Shown here piece by piece: positions 36,416 to 49,124 of a stretch of DNA of 64,000 nucleotides (position 1 is the stretch's first letter; the number at the start of each line of letters is the position of its first letter). The notes under the pieces are model-generated. The model searched no databases and was not told the origin of the DNA. It saw nothing but the letters and a program-made list of their open reading frames with translations. The position numbers were made by a program, and so were the translations under genes. The stretch lies in NCBI GenBank assembly GCA_028023455.1, contig JAQFVV010012396.1:21204750-21268749 (forward strand), read 5' to 3'. Origin of the DNA: Epiperipatus broadwayi (Eukaryota > Onychophora > Udeonychophora > Euonychophora > Peripatidae).

Positions 36416-38374
36416 GCAAGTGTGTGTCTAAGCTTTAATTATACATTTTAATTACAATAATGAGATCTATATTCATTTGTAAGTTTTTCTATTTTTAATA
36501 TAATATTTTAATGATTATTTTAATAATCATGATACATTTATCTCACACTGTCCAATAAAATATTCCTCTTATTAGTCAAAAATTTTATTTTGTTATACTA
36601 TTTTCTGACAACATGTAAAAGGCTGAATGTTTTCAGAAAAAATGCATAACAATAATAATATTTTTGAATAATATAATAAGTATTTTTACTAATATTTTGC
36701 ATATTTGATTATAGATTATATCATCAATAACAAAACAATATCTTACATAAGAATAACAATATCTTATGTAAGAATAACATTTCTCTGTTACACAGCTGTT
36801 TTAAAATAACTTTATTTTATTAAAGACAAAATATTTATTGTATAAGTAGGAAGAAAAATATTTATTTTTAAAGCAAAATAATTTTACTGAGAATTTATTA
36901 ACTGCTCTTAACAAATATGAAAATAGATGAAATAATTTCAACTGAATAAAAATTTCTGAGTTTTTAAAATATTATTATTTTTAAATATTAAGGTGCTCAA
37001 ATTCACATTTACTACTGTGATAATGTTCTAACAATCTCTTTGCTTACCATTCTGTTCTTTTTTCACTACCGTTTTCAAGCTTTAGATAGCTTTAAAAATG
37101 ATATCATATCATAAGTAAAATAAAACAATTTAATTCTGGTCATTTGTATCCCAAACAGGATTTTACGTCTGGACTTATCAAATATTCATTTGTTATTATT
37201 TCTTACTGAACATAAAATTATTAAAAATCTTCATCATCACAGCCCAAATTCATAAATACTTTTGTCTTATTAAATTTTTAACCATGATAAATATGTTTTA
37301 TAATTTGTTATTAATTTATCAGACAAGGAGTTCAGAATAGCCAATGATAAAATTTAATAGTGCTATATAATACATAGGATATAAAAAGTTTCAATTCTTA
37401 ACATTGCTTATTAGATTTTATATTATTTTTTAAAATTCAATGAAAATTAGTGTCAATTAAAAATATCATTATTGTGTAAATATGATATTATTATAAACAA
37501 AAATATTACCATAAATATAAGCATATATAAATTTTGTAAACAAATAAATACACATATAATTCAGCCATGCAATAGTTAAAAAGTCTGTAATAATTTTTTG
37601 TACAGTAATAGCATCCCTAAAATAGTGAAGAACTTTACAGATGTTGTGGAAATTATTACTTACAATGTTTAATTTAATGCAATCCTCTGATTAAATTATT
37701 GATTAATATATTCCTGGTAAAATTTCTGTAATGCAACTGGTGGCAATAGATGATATTAGTTATGATTAATAATTTGTATACTTGTAGTTTCTCAGCATAT
37801 CATTGTTAGTATTAATCAAAAGTATACCAGTACTTAGACATGAGAGAAGACAGTATCATATAATATTAATCTTTAAGCAGAGTATTGGAACTAATATAAA
37901 AGTGGAATTTGATCATGTTCAGTTATCCTTAATACTATAAAAGTAGATTCAAATAATAATGATTCTTGAATTGATTTTCAATTGATGATGATAAAATATA
38001 TCAGTTGGGTTCAAAGGAGTAAAATTATTATATTTAGTCTATTATTTTGTTGTTTAAACAATACCAAGCCTCCTAAGAAACATATCACTTGGTTATTTTT
38101 AAATGCTTTTATTGATTTTAGAAAATTGGTTTGTTAACTTTTGATCTTTTTCTAGATAGAATAAAATTTTAAAATTGACGTTTAATATATTTAAATTCAA
38201 TACAATTGCTTGAAAACTGAAATATAGCTAAGTTATATTAGCCTAATACATTTAAAACACATCCTTTCAGTATATCAATTGAACAGAGAGCAGAAAAATA
38301 TCAAAAATATTCAATAACTTTATGTATTAAAATTAACAATTTTTCTTAAACTTTCATTTGTTTTAAATAGTGGT
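36416..38374. other. AT-rich intergenic sequence
   Basis: No gene recognised. A short duplicated and partly palindromic patch (AACAATATCTTA(C/T)(A/G)TAAGAATAAC twice) lies at 36738-36779. Confidence 0.4.
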
Positions 38375-38385
38375 CACAAGAGAGC

Positions 38386-38423
<38 letters not shown>

Positions 38424-38431
38424 GCTCTCTT

Positions 38432-38473
<42 letters not shown>
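38375..38473. repeat. (AT)n tract containing a perfect 16-bp inverted repeat
   Basis: CACAAGAGAGCATTAT (38375-38390) and its exact complement ATAATGCTCTCTTGTG (38419-38434) enclose an (AT)n run. A second (AT)n run continues to 38473. A non-repetitive 16-mer copied in inverted orientation within a microsatellite suggests template switching at the AT hairpin during replication. Confidence 0.85.
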
Positions 38474-38475
<2 letters not shown>

Positions 38476-38830
38476 GTAAGGAAGGAATAGAAAATATTAG
38501 GCATTTGTTAATTGAATGTAAATGCTTGAAAACAGAAAGGGTACATATAATGAAGTTATGGAAGAATAAATATAAAAAAGTGATTATACAGAAAGTGAAT
38601 TATTGGTTTTTATGCTGGTTTTGGGAAAAGATAAAGGGGATTTAGATATAAAGGTTATAGAGTTGACAAAGATTATGTTATGGAAATGGGATGGAGCAGA
38701 ATATGGGAAAATTTAAAGTGGGGAATGAAAAATAATGTGGCTAACATGTTTATCTGGGCATAATTGCTGAGATATTCTTGACTTCGTTTAAGGAGAAGCT
38801 ACAATACATCACATCACATCACATCACATT
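38474..38830 (+). mobile_element. Non-LTR retrotransposon 3' end with (CATCA)n tail
   Basis: The frame from 38484 reads GIENIRHLLIECKCLKTER. That is the C-terminal zinc-knuckle-like stretch (HLLxxC) found after the reverse transcriptase in jockey/CR1-like LINEs. It is followed after frameshifts by VMEMGWSRIWENLKWGMKNN near 38675-38735. The element ends GAGAAGCTACAATA followed by (CATCA)n. The last ~150 bp recurs at 57655-57800 with the same tail. It is 5'-truncated, as usual for LINE copies. The clade cannot be settled from this fragment. Confidence 0.7.
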
Positions 38831-39849
38831 CAGGTTAATAACAATTTTTTTTAAAAAAACTCATTAGTTAAAACAACTGACATTAAGAAAGACAACTTTG
38901 ATAATTTTTAAAACAATGATCACAAATTTTCTTCTGTAGCAGTTTTTTTTAAATAAACTGTTTTAAAATAGTAATAAAATATCAAAGAATTTTAAATAGA
39001 AAACTTAGATCCTGATTTAACATACATATATAATTCTGTACACATATTAATTATAATATATACAATATATACTTATGCAAAAAAATCTAATGACTTATAT
39101 ACACTATATGTGTAATAATGATTTAAAGTAAAATTATATGGTGTAAGTGAAGGTCATTTACAATATATACATATTATGGATTATTATGTACACATACTAA
39201 ATATAATATATACATAAGGGTATACATTTTAACCTATAGAAGAAAAATCTAGTGATATATGTATCAACTATAAGTGTCCAGTAAATTTAAAGTATGGTAT
39301 AGTTTTACATTTTCATTTATTGTGCAAATACTAAAACCTTAAAACTAATAGAAATAATGTTTTAATATTAAATACTTTTATAAATAAAAAATACAAGCAA
39401 TGTATTGAGAGCAAAGCTTTATTAGTGCAGACAATTATAAAAGGATGAGCATGTTTTTGACATAATATAGTTATAAATGTAGTAATGAGTGTAACAGAAG
39501 TCTAAAAACCAGTGAAATAATTATGCATATTGTTTGCATTATAAATTAAATGGTTAGAGTGGGCAATTTCTTGGAGAGGGAAATTCAGGATTATTTTTTA
39601 TTGATGGCATATTTATTTTCAGAGATCTGCCAAGCCTTCTTCCCTTTACATTTAGCATCATTGCACTTAGTGCAGACTATGCTAAATGATGTAGACTTGA
39701 ATTTATAAAACTGGGTCAAAAAGATTAACTTTGCATCAGTATAAGTTATAGCTCAATTGTAAAATTATTTATAGACATTGTTTGAAAGGCTAAAAGCTTT
39801 TAAATTATTTTACAAATAAATTTTTTTTCTCTTCACAGCAAAAAAAAAA
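38831..39849. other. AT-rich intergenic sequence
   Basis: No gene recognised. ATATATAC-rich words between 39020 and 39240 look like decayed simple sequence. Sequence after 39700 may be the 5' non-coding part of the hAT relic that follows. Confidence 0.35.
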
Positions 39850-41345
39850 AAAATGAAGATACATCAAAGTTGGGCAAAAAAGTGAAAAAAGTTTAAAAAA
39901 ACCTAGAAATTGCTGAAAGCCAAAAAAATACATTGCATAATTTTTTTAAAAGTTAATATAAAGACAGAGTTGCTATCAACATCTACATCAGATAATTCTG
40001 AATTGCCTACATTTGAAACTACTTCTAAAGAAGAGATAGAAGCAGAACAAGTTGAGAATCAATAGGTTGAAATTGCTATTGCAAAAATGTAGAAGGTAGA
40101 GATAGTCTGGAAAGTCACTTTGATATAAACATTGAAGTAATAAATGATATAGCTTTATTACAAAAAATATTAACAGATACTATTATTGATTATATTCTTA
40201 ATAACAAACCAAAAAATATTGGGAATGTAGAGAATTTAAAAGCAGTGTATAATAAACATAGATGAAGTGTATTACAGAGGACTTTCTTATGATCATTTCA
40301 AATGAAATTATGGAAAAGAAAAATTGGCTGATATTTTCAGAAACAAGTAAAAAAGTTTACTGCTACCCTTGCAAACTGTTTTCAACAATAAAGACTAAAT
40401 TAATAACTGCTTTACACAATTGGAGATCAATAACTACTATTTTAACAGACCATAAAGTTTCAAAAGAATACACATCAACCTTATGTACTATGTATAAACA
40501 TGAACAAAAACTAAATTAATAACTGGTTTAAAAAATTGGAGATCAATAACTACTATTTTATCGGACCATAAAGTTTCAAAAGAATGCACATCAGCCTATG
40601 TACTATGTATAAACATTAACAAAATTCACTAGAATTGATACCCAACTATTACAGGAAAAGAAAAAAAAGAATGTCACTGTATGAAAGTTTTGAAAAGAAT
40701 TGTATCAACAATAAAATTGTTGAGTAGTCATGATGAAAGCAAATATTTCAATATGAAAGGAAATTATTTAACCTGCTTGAAATATCTAAGTGAATACAAT
40801 AACTTTTTGAAGTTACATTTACAAAAATATGCCAACCAATGACGAGGAAATGTAAATTATTTTTGCTCATATTATTTGTGATGAATTTTTTGGGTTTTAT
40901 TGGAAATCAAGTAAGAGTGGAAATAATTGAAGAAATCAAATCTGTGACTTATTATGGTATAATTGTTGATTCCCCTCCTGATGTTTCACATGTCAATCAA
41001 GTAACTTTGTGATAAGGTATGCTTCATCCTGTGCTAATATAATGGAAAGATTTGTGGAATTCATTCCCATAGATAAACACACATCTTCATATTTGGAACA
41101 AGAAGTTTTCCAAACTTTAATAAAATTAGGAGTGATTATTAAAAACTGTCAGGGTCAGTCATTTGATAATGCTTCTAATAGGTCAGGAAAGTACTTGGGT
41201 TTGCAAGCATGTATTAAAGAACATAGCCCAAGTGCAGTTTTTATTTTGCGTGCTAATTATTCTTTAAATTTAATTGGAAATTTCACTGCAGAAGATTGTA
41301 GCACTGGAATTGAGTATTTTATGTTTGTGCATAATTTATTCACTT
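39850..41345 (+). pseudogene. hAT transposase relic, ZMYM1/TTF-finger (DUF4371) type
   Basis: The readable pieces follow this family's order. A TTF-type zinc finger reads KNWLIFSETSKKVYCYPCKL with NWRSITTILTDHKVSKEY (40320-40470). Then come FNMKGNYLTCLKYLSEYNN (about 40750-40810) and GNVNYFCS near 40850. VRVEIIEEIKSVTYYGIIVD with SPPDVSHV (about 40905-40995) holds the first catalytic Asp. The open frame 41009-41347 contains RYASSCANIMERFVEFIPID and LGVIIKNCQGQSFDNASN, then RSGKYLGLQACIKEH, SLNLIG. Stops and frameshifts occur throughout. A ~111-bp segment of the finger region is duplicated in tandem. The C-terminal dimerisation domain is missing, so the copy is cut off at about 41345. No TIRs were found. 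Confidence 0.85.
40397..40620 (+). repeat. ~111-bp tandem duplication inside the hAT relic
   Basis: CTAAATTAATAACTG at 40399 recurs at 40511. The following AATTGGAGATCAATAACTAC, ACCATAAAGTTTCAAAAGAA and CTATGTATAAACAT recur in step, with several substitutions and a 1-2-bp indel. The duplication splits the TTF-finger frame and must have arisen after the element died or killed it. Confidence 0.85.
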
Positions 41346-41420
41346 AATTTATGTATATTAACAGAATTGCATTGTTTGTTTAATAAATTATTTGCATAAT
41401 TACTATATATATATATATAT

Positions 41421-43490
41421 TGTAACGATATATAAATATGTCGTTACATTAATCCAGAATAAAAACTTAAAAGTTCACAAATAAGAGTAAAAAACTAAAC
41501 GCTAAAATTAAAAATGTTTGTTATACATATATACATTCGCACAGATGCTAAACTTTAAAAATATTTTTTTCATAAAAAAAAAAAAAAAGTATTTGAACGT
41601 ATTTTTTTTTAATAAAAAGATACAAGATTGAAATATAAAAATATTTTAATAAAAAAAAATAACGTAAGTTAAAATAAAAACAGGTATTAATTAATTCCTG
41701 TAATCTATAAATGGAAATGGTTGTTTATTAATTATCTAAAAGCTGTGTAATTAAAAAGTCAGATGAAAAGTTAGATAAGAGAAGAAAGAAATTTTAGCTT
41801 GACCAATGGAAGCACTAAGCCTTGGCTCGGACCCTAACGAAAGTGATAGATTAGTGACGTTTTGTTCATTGAATCCTTGTGGATAATATAAAAAGGGAAA
41901 TACAGTTTTTTCTGACAGTTCCAGCGTTTTGTGTTTGAGAGATGTGGTATGATGCACATACCACACTCTCTATAAAAAAAAAATGAAAAGACTGTGATAC
42001 CTTGAACCAGCTATTGCCATCTCCAGAACATTACCTTCCAACGGAGGCGTCGCGGGAATTCCATAAGCTATATGAAAGGAACAATTATTAAAATCAATTA
42101 AGAATTTTCGTCAAGTTTTACAAATTGATAAACAAGCCAACTTAAATGTTAAAACGGACTCTTATCTGACTTTTGTAAGTTTTTAAATCAAATTAATAAT
42201 GTTTAATTTTATATGTTTTCCGATGGACAAACATCATTTCCATTTTTTTTTCTTATTGTAAAGATTATTTAAATGTATGAAATTTAAGTTGTTTATAGAC
42301 GCTTGCATGGATTCGTTTGCGGTTAATTATATTTTGGTTTTCATATTTGATCAAAATATATAGACATTCGATAAATAATGATACCTTACAGTGAGTATCT
42401 AAAATGTATTTATTCGGATGTCTTTTAAGTTATTGGTGACAACGCAAGTATCTTATGGTGAATACTATTGGGTTACTTATAAGTTTCCCTCTGCGATTGT
42501 CGGTATCAATAATTTTGTATTCTGATCGTTTATGTTTATTTTGAAATGTTTTTGACTGTGGAATCTATGTAATCGATCTATACCCAACATTTTTAAACAA
42601 ATCTGTGCGAACGTATTTCAATGTTAAATTTAAGTCGGGCGTGAATGGCTGTATAGATTTGTAAAGTTATATTAGGGGAGGGTAATCTTGGGTTATTTGT
42701 GTCGTTGTTGAATTGGGTCAATGGATTGGATATATTTGTGTAAATAGTAGATGTAGTATGAGTTTCGCTACGTGCAGAATCGCTGAATACACCGCACCAA
42801 CCCTTTGCCTATGGATGGGATTGTAAGTCGGCAAAAAGGATCGCGGTCCCTTCCTATGGAGTTTTTATTTTATTGTTCTTCTTGCTATACAGACGTCATA
42901 TTCCTGTATTGGACAAGAGTCAATGTTTTCTCTAACTATCCTGTTCAGATGTCCATTCCTGACAGTATAGTATATTTGTGCTGTTGTATTTTCATGCTAC
43001 ATTGAATACATAAACGTATCAGATGGATTGATGCCGGTTTGACTGCGAAATTTGTTGCCTAAGGTTAAATCAGGGAAGAATATTTTCTTTTCAAATGCAG
43101 ATCTATGTAGTCTATTCATACTTGACCATCTAAATAAAATATTAAAACTCATTGAAATTTATGTAAATGTAAAATTAAAGAGTAATCTAAAAAAAATGTT
43201 AAACCTATTCCTCAAATTTAGAATGATTTTATATGTGCGTAAATAAATATTTTTATGTGTTAATTTCTGGCAGTGGCTTTTATTCTTTTATATTTAAGAT
43301 ATAAAATTTATATATATTTTTATCTCTGCGTCTCTGCTGAGCTAGTGACTTGGGCTAACGATCGGAATATTTAAATAAAGTGGAATTTTAACAGCGCGTA
43401 TCTGCCTACTTTATAAATTTTTATAGGCTCAAATGCCTAGATGGCGCCCCATAGTGCAGATTACGTAAGTCACCTTGGCCGATCGTTACA
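41421..43490. mobile_element. 2.07-kb block bounded by TGTAACGAT/ATCGTTACA, class unknown
   Basis: The block begins TGTAACGAT and ends ATCGTTACA, a perfect 9-bp inverted terminus, and both flanks are (AT)n. Each end also folds on itself: TGTAACGA...TCGTTACA within 41421-41448, and TAACGATCGG (about 43354) against CCGATCGTTA (43479-43488). Inside, base composition is less AT-rich than the flanks and CpG is frequent (41750-43050). A CCAAT word (41801-41806) and the TATA-like ATAATATAAAAAGGG (41884-41898) look like a Pol II promoter, and AATAAAG occurs near 43376. No domain was recognised in any frame. It could be a nonautonomous DNA transposon, a long LTR (TG...CA ends, U3-like promoter) or a young insertion of unknown type. 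Confidence 0.45.
41801..41898 (+). promoter_or_regulatory. CCAAT plus TATA-like core promoter candidate
   Basis: GACCAATGG near 41800 lies about 80 bp before ATAATATAAAAAGGG, spacing typical of an animal or LTR promoter. CTGACAGTTCCAG about 30 bp downstream could hold the start site. No open reading frame follows. Confidence 0.35.
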
Positions 43491-43910
43491 ATATATATAT
43501 ATAACATAATCTATGAAGATAAACTAAAAGCAGATTCATATACAGTATAAAAGTGGATTAGAAAAAAATTATTACAAGATTATTTAGAAATGATAATTTC
43601 AAATTGTTGATTGTTTTGATTAAAAGATAACCAAAATTTATTTATAAAATATGTAAAGAATATCCATTAAAGCAATTAGTATTTACAAAGTAAAATTTAT
43701 GAAGCCATTCTAAATATATTCTATAATTCTTTATAAAAAAATTCTCAATTAATTGTTAAAATATTTGTGAAGTTGTTATATTTTTAGTTTCCATACATAC
43801 AAAGTATTAATGTATGATGTATACATCTTATATAATCTTTGAATATAAAACAAATAATATGTATAAATAATGCTTTTATATAAATAATCGACTAAAAAGT
43901 AAAAAAATAA

Positions 43911-44161
43911 CAAAGTAATCTGCTTCTCGGTTAATTTGCCATTCTTGAAAAATATCAGAGATCTTAAGAATCTACATTTGCTACAAAACTTGCAGAAAAT
44001 AAAATAATTTGAGGCCTTTTTGATTTATATGATTAATTTGAGCTCAATCTTTTTAATGAAATGATAATATTTCTACAATTTACCAATTGTTTTATAACAA
44101 GTGTAGATTCTTAAGATATATTTTCTAAGAATGGCAAATTAACCAAGAATGAATTACTTTG
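43911..44161. mobile_element. 251-bp inverted-repeat element
   Basis: CAAAGTAAT...CGGTTAATTTGCCATTCTTG and ATCTTAAGAATCTACA on the left pair with TGTAGATTCTTAAGAT and CAAGAATGGCAAATTAACC...ATTACTTTG on the right. The arms are about 60-65 bp, slightly diverged, around a ~125-bp AT-rich centre. MITE-like, no coding. Confidence 0.7.
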
Positions 44162-45204
44162 AAATTTTTCTACCTTTTAGTTAGCTATTTATATAAAAAC
44201 ATTATTTAAAAAAATGTGTTTACATTTTATTTTTTTACTTTTTATTTACATTTTATTTTTAAAAATGGTTAAAACTACAAACAATTGTGACAAAAAGTAT
44301 AATTTAATAATAACAAATGAAAATAAAAAATATGTTCTTTAACAAACAAATTCCAAATTTAAATATCATGTTATCATCTACTATATAAAAATATTTATGT
44401 ACTGACTTTAATTAATTTATTTAGGTGTGAGTGAAATCAATATTAACAAAATTTTATTTTACAAATGAAATGTTCCCTCACATATATATTTTTAATTTTA
44501 ATTAATTAAACTAATTAATTATGAGTTAAATTAATATTAACAAAATTTTATTCCACAAATGTAATATTTCCATTGGTGCAGTTATTAAAGAGTTTTTGGG
44601 GGAAGCATAAGGATGTAAGTTTGAATTTTAAATGGGAACATTTATTTTTTCATTATTAAATATTCAAGAATGTGGACCTATAGACATACAGACAGAAATA
44701 TACACAAATGGGACAAGTTAATATAAAAGCATTTAGAATGGATTTAATTTTGGTTTAATAAAAATTAGAGAAATATTATTACTATATGGATAGATATTAA
44801 TTAGAAATGTCAATGTCCAATTTGTATGTTGCTTGATTACATCATTGTTGAAATTTATCTATAAAATACATAAATAATTCTCATTAATATTAATGACAGT
44901 TTCATATATAAGACTGAAAAAATATTTTATTGTTTTATACTTATTATATATTTTGATTTGCAAATGTCAAAATTATCACACTCACAATATATACATTATT
45001 CATTCTAGATAAATACAATAAGGATTTCACCAACCATTTTTGAAAAACTAGATATTATCTTTACAATAGGTATAAACTTTAAATCTCAATTAAAGATTAA
45101 TATGTTTGTTTTTTAATTAAATATAGATATGGAATAATATTTTTTTTTTCTTTTTTTCCATGGGTAATATATATTAAATATGATTGTAATAACCTCCATA
45201 TCAC
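44162..45204. other. AT-rich intergenic sequence
   Basis: No gene recognised. A diverged repeat of about 95 bp occurs twice at 44440-44575 (ATTAACAAAATTTTATT(T/C)(T/C)ACAAAT with TTAATTAATTA). Confidence 0.35.
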
Positions 45205-45315
45205 TATACATGCTTGAGCACATGAATAAAGACACTATAAAAGACAAATGACTCCCAAGATATATTTTGCATTGAGTCAGCACTCATCAGTTGGCTCAGG
45301 ATACTATCTCACACA
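45205..45315. repeat. Fragment of the GTAATTA-TIR foldback family
   Basis: CACATGAATAAAGAC...AAATGACTCCCAAGATATATTTTGC and AGTCAGCACTCATCAG follow the inner arm of the element at 9994-10452 (AAATGATCTCCAATATATATATTTTG...CAGGACTCACCAAG). Outer parts are missing. Confidence 0.45.
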
Positions 45316-46169
45316 TGCATTTTTAACATATGTTTAGTATTTATTAATAGTAATTTATTACATTTTGATTTATATTTATCAAACTTAACTTACCAACAAC
45401 TTTAATATGATTGAACACTTTTGGTATTGTAATATAATTTTTTTATGAATTGTTTGTTTAAAAATATACATAATTTTTTTTTTCTGAATTATAAGAAATC
45501 AGATTATTTTATTTTATTTGTAGACAGATTTGCATTAATTGTTTAAAAATTAATGGTTAATTATATAGAAAATATATATTTAAAAAATGAGATTAATATT
45601 GTAAAATTTATTTATTACATAAGTTTTTAGTTTGAATAAAAGGTACCACCTAGCATCTGGAACAAGCATTGCTGCTTTTTGGCCCCTACTGTGGATATTT
45701 CTGTGTGTTTACACAGAAACATCACCTCTAGTGGCTGGGGTACAGCTAACCAAACAGTACCAAATAAAATTAATGGCAAAATAAAACCAATTTTTGTCAT
45801 TATTATTATTCAAATTAATTTTAACTATGACTTTATTAACAAAAAAGGACTAAAAACAATACATTTTTTTAAAAAAGTTTAATTTTCTATGTTATCTAGA
45901 ATAATGTAAGTATTTTGCTTGCTTTTCATATGATATAAGTTTAAATCATTATAAAAATCTGACTCAATTATAAAAATAAAATATATTCATTGTTTGCCTA
46001 AATATTTGTGATGATGGTATTGTAGTTTGAATTTTTTGTTGAACTAATTACATTACCTAATATTAAGAATTGAATGTTTTTAGATAAATTATCTTTATTT
46101 AAACTTTCTAAATAGATTCAGTTATTAGTAATATCACACTGATTATGCAACATTTTTAGTGGTGTTATT
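45316..46169. other. AT-rich sequence with a short GC-richer patch
   Basis: At 45640-45760 a less AT-rich patch contains a 9-bp-stem hairpin (TTTCTGTGT/ACACAGAAA, 45698-45719) and GGTAC words at both sides. It is probably transposon-derived, but I cannot name the family. Confidence 0.35.
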
Positions 46170-46295
46170 TTTTTTTTCAAGTGTTGCTGTCTAGATCAGT
46201 GACAGTACTAATATGGAAATTGAACCTAGATCTTTAGATTCTTGAATATTGAATTTTAAGATAATCCTTAATCAAGTGAGCTATTTTGCCAAAGA
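46170..46295 (-). mobile_element. tRNA-derived SINE relic
   Basis: On the minus strand TAGCTCACTTGATTAAGG (46266-46283) resembles a tRNA D-arm/A box and GGTTCAATTTCC (46215-46226) a B box. They are about 40 nt apart with an anticodon-arm-sized stretch between. Several B-box-like and stem positions have decayed. This fits an old tRNA-derived SINE head rather than a working tRNA. Confidence 0.55.
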
Positions 46296-49009
46296 CTACA
46301 GTCAGTAGAAATTTAAAAACATCTTTAAAAATAATGAATATAACAATTAAAAAAAAAAAATGTAATAATTTTTCTGTTGATAGCTTTTGAGCCTAGAAAT
46401 AGAAATGAAAATTGAAATATGATTTATTAGTATTCTATCAAAATTATTCAATATAAAATTACAATCCAAGCATTACTACACAAATTGTTTAAATGCTATC
46501 ACTAGTAACTTTATGATAGATAAAATATAATAAGCAGTGTCACTGTGAAGAAACATAAAATTCATAAAAAATGACTAATATAAATTATAATGATTACATA
46601 TTTTAGCTGTTTTACATTTACTTTCAGTAACAACATTTGACTTTAATCTTACAAATAACAAAACATAAATAAAAAGATTTTTAAAAATCATGAATCAAAT
46701 ATTTTATAAATATATATATATATATAATACATTTCGTAGTGGAAAATAATCAATTAAATCTGTTTCATGCAAACTTTATTTTAAATTCAAAAATACAAAT
46801 TTTGAATAATTATTTTGTCAAAATTACCATTGCAATTATTACTAAACATATTTGAGTTTATCTTCTACTTTAATTTTATTTTTATATAATTGATTTATTT
46901 ATGGGGGACTAAACTAATGAATAAATAAATTGTTTACACATTTTATTTATTTATTTTTTACTTTGATTTCATAGTAATCCTAGGAGTACCTTCACTGGTA
47001 AATGAAATAATTATACTATTTACTTATTCCAAAAATTATTTATATGTGAAGTAAAAACTTATTAAAACTGTTAAGTTTTAAAGTTGAAAAGTGATTTTTT
47101 ATACATATAGAAATATGTATTGATTGTTTTAAGAAATATACTATTTAAGAATAACCTGTTTTGGTTGATCATATGAACAAAATGTTTTCTTAACTAAAAT
47201 ATTTTTTTTTTAAATGTTACATGAACTATATTATTTCTTTTAAAAAAATTAAAATAAAAAAGCTTAAATTTATATTATAAAAACCCTCCTTTATTAATAT
47301 CATATTCACATTCGTCTTAAACTTTATTTATTAATTTATTTAAAAAAAAGGCAAGATAAAAATTAAAATAAAGAAATTCAACTTATCTTGGGAATAGACA
47401 GCAAAATTCAATAAAATTTAGAAATAAGTGATGTTAGACATTCCTTTGAAAAAATCACCTAATGGTGATTTAGTTTTGCAACATTGCTAAACAACATTTG
47501 AAAGATAATTTTTCATATGCCACTTTCAGAGTATCACATGAGCTGAAATTATTAACATCCCCCTCCCCCAGTATTATGTGAAAACAAAAATTAAATTCAA
47601 GTTGTAAATAAATCATATTAATTTGTTCCAAAAAGAAATAACACAAATAAATAAAATATGGTTAACCTTAAATTACCTCAGAAGGTGACAATAAATTCAA
47701 TAAAGTTAAGAAATCATCAATCTGGTGTCTCATATAAAAAAAATATGGCTTATGAATAAAAGTAAATATGTCACACATAACTCATTCTCAGAGTAAGAGA
47801 AGGGTGATATTTTGCCTTATGGCTATATCTACTAATAAAGTCAGAAAATCAAATGACATTTTTTTCTGAGATTGTGCTATACATGAAAAAAAAGCATTAA
47901 ACTTGACGCATTTGTATCTGAATTGCAAGAATACAATTAAAGGAACTTCGTTATATTTTATATAGGTAGTAGATTAGTTTCTAATATCTTGAAGTGAACG
48001 TTATTTTGATTTTACATTCGTCATAAATATTTAAAGTAATATGTTTAATGTGTTGTAAATTACGCAATATGTTATAACATTTACATTTTTAAAAATTTTA
48101 TTTTTCAAATTGATATTTAAATACGTAATATATTTAAAAAAAAAAAAAACACATGTTAATGCATTAAAAATAAATAGTAACACTTTTGCTTTATTATAAA
48201 ATTAAAAAGAAAATGTGAAAATTTAATGAAGATATTAACGATGTGAAGCCTTTAGTGTCTCTAGGGAATTGGATACAAGTTTCATCTAAAAACTAATTTT
48301 CAGAAAACCTTTTTTTTTTTTAAAAAATGTTCATTATATATTTTTTATTTTTAAATATTTATTTATGTTCAGCAAACTTCTTTTACAATTCCATTTAAAT
48401 AAAATAGTATATGTTTATACATTTATACTTGTATTCTCTAGAAGATAGAAAGAAATTGAATAATATTATCTACCATCATCTTTTTTTTTTTTTCAAGAAA
48501 AAGAAAGATATTAAAAATAACTTTTATGACAATGATATAAATCAATCCATAAAACACAAATGTGAACACATACCTAATTACTTCTTTAGTCTCTTATTAG
48601 TGTTTTATTATGATGACTTCTAATTCAACTTGCTGCAAACTTTACCTGCCACGTCTTCTAATAAAAATAATTGATGTTACCATTTTAAATTATATCTATG
48701 ATAAATCTTAATAACACAAACAGAAATCTTCATATTCCCATTTTTTTATAAACCTCATATTCAAGAATTCACCAGAAAATATATTTTTTTGTAAGTCTAC
48801 TATTTTTTTATTCTTTTCGTTCAATTCACTTAATCAACCTATTTAAAGATGAACTTGCAATTAAAAACTCCATATCATTACACTCAGCAAAAAAAAAAAA
48901 TATTTGTTAATAAATGAAACCATGGTTGTGAAAGAATTTTAGTAAAGTTTAGTTTTTTGGGCTACTATAGTAATGTTATATGATTATTAAATAACAACAA
49001 TATATATAA
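46296..49009. other. AT-rich intergenic sequence
   Basis: No gene recognised. Poly-A and poly-T runs and ATTT repeats dominate. The 70-codon frame at 48411-48623 is Lys, Asn and Phe rich without a domain. Confidence 0.4.
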
Positions 49010-49068
49010 ACTTAAGAGCATAAATGCTATTACAAGAGAAGGCATTCAAATCATCTTTATCTTAGATT

Positions 49069-49124
49069 GTCCCCATTCCCAGACCGGTTTCGACCTATGG
49101 GTCTCTTCAGTGAGGAGTTGGGAT
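49069..49124 (-). ncRNA. Type I hammerhead ribozyme motif, copy A
   Basis: On the minus strand: CUGAAGA (CUGANGA core), stem II GACC/GGUC with loop CAUA, then GAAA (49088-49091). Stem III is the loopless palindrome ACCGGU, followed by the cleavage triplet GUC (break predicted between 49082 and 49081). Stem I begins UGGG against (C)UCA and has a second helical part (GGGGA/UCCC) beyond an internal loop. One stem I mismatch relative to copies B and C comes from a G-to-A change. All core bases are acceptable, so this copy has the best-kept core. Confidence 0.7.

Noticed and set aside
42805-43246. Frames in the CpG-containing block as a coding gene
   Set aside because: They are short, unrelated to each other and without domain resemblance. 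The block is better described by its ends.
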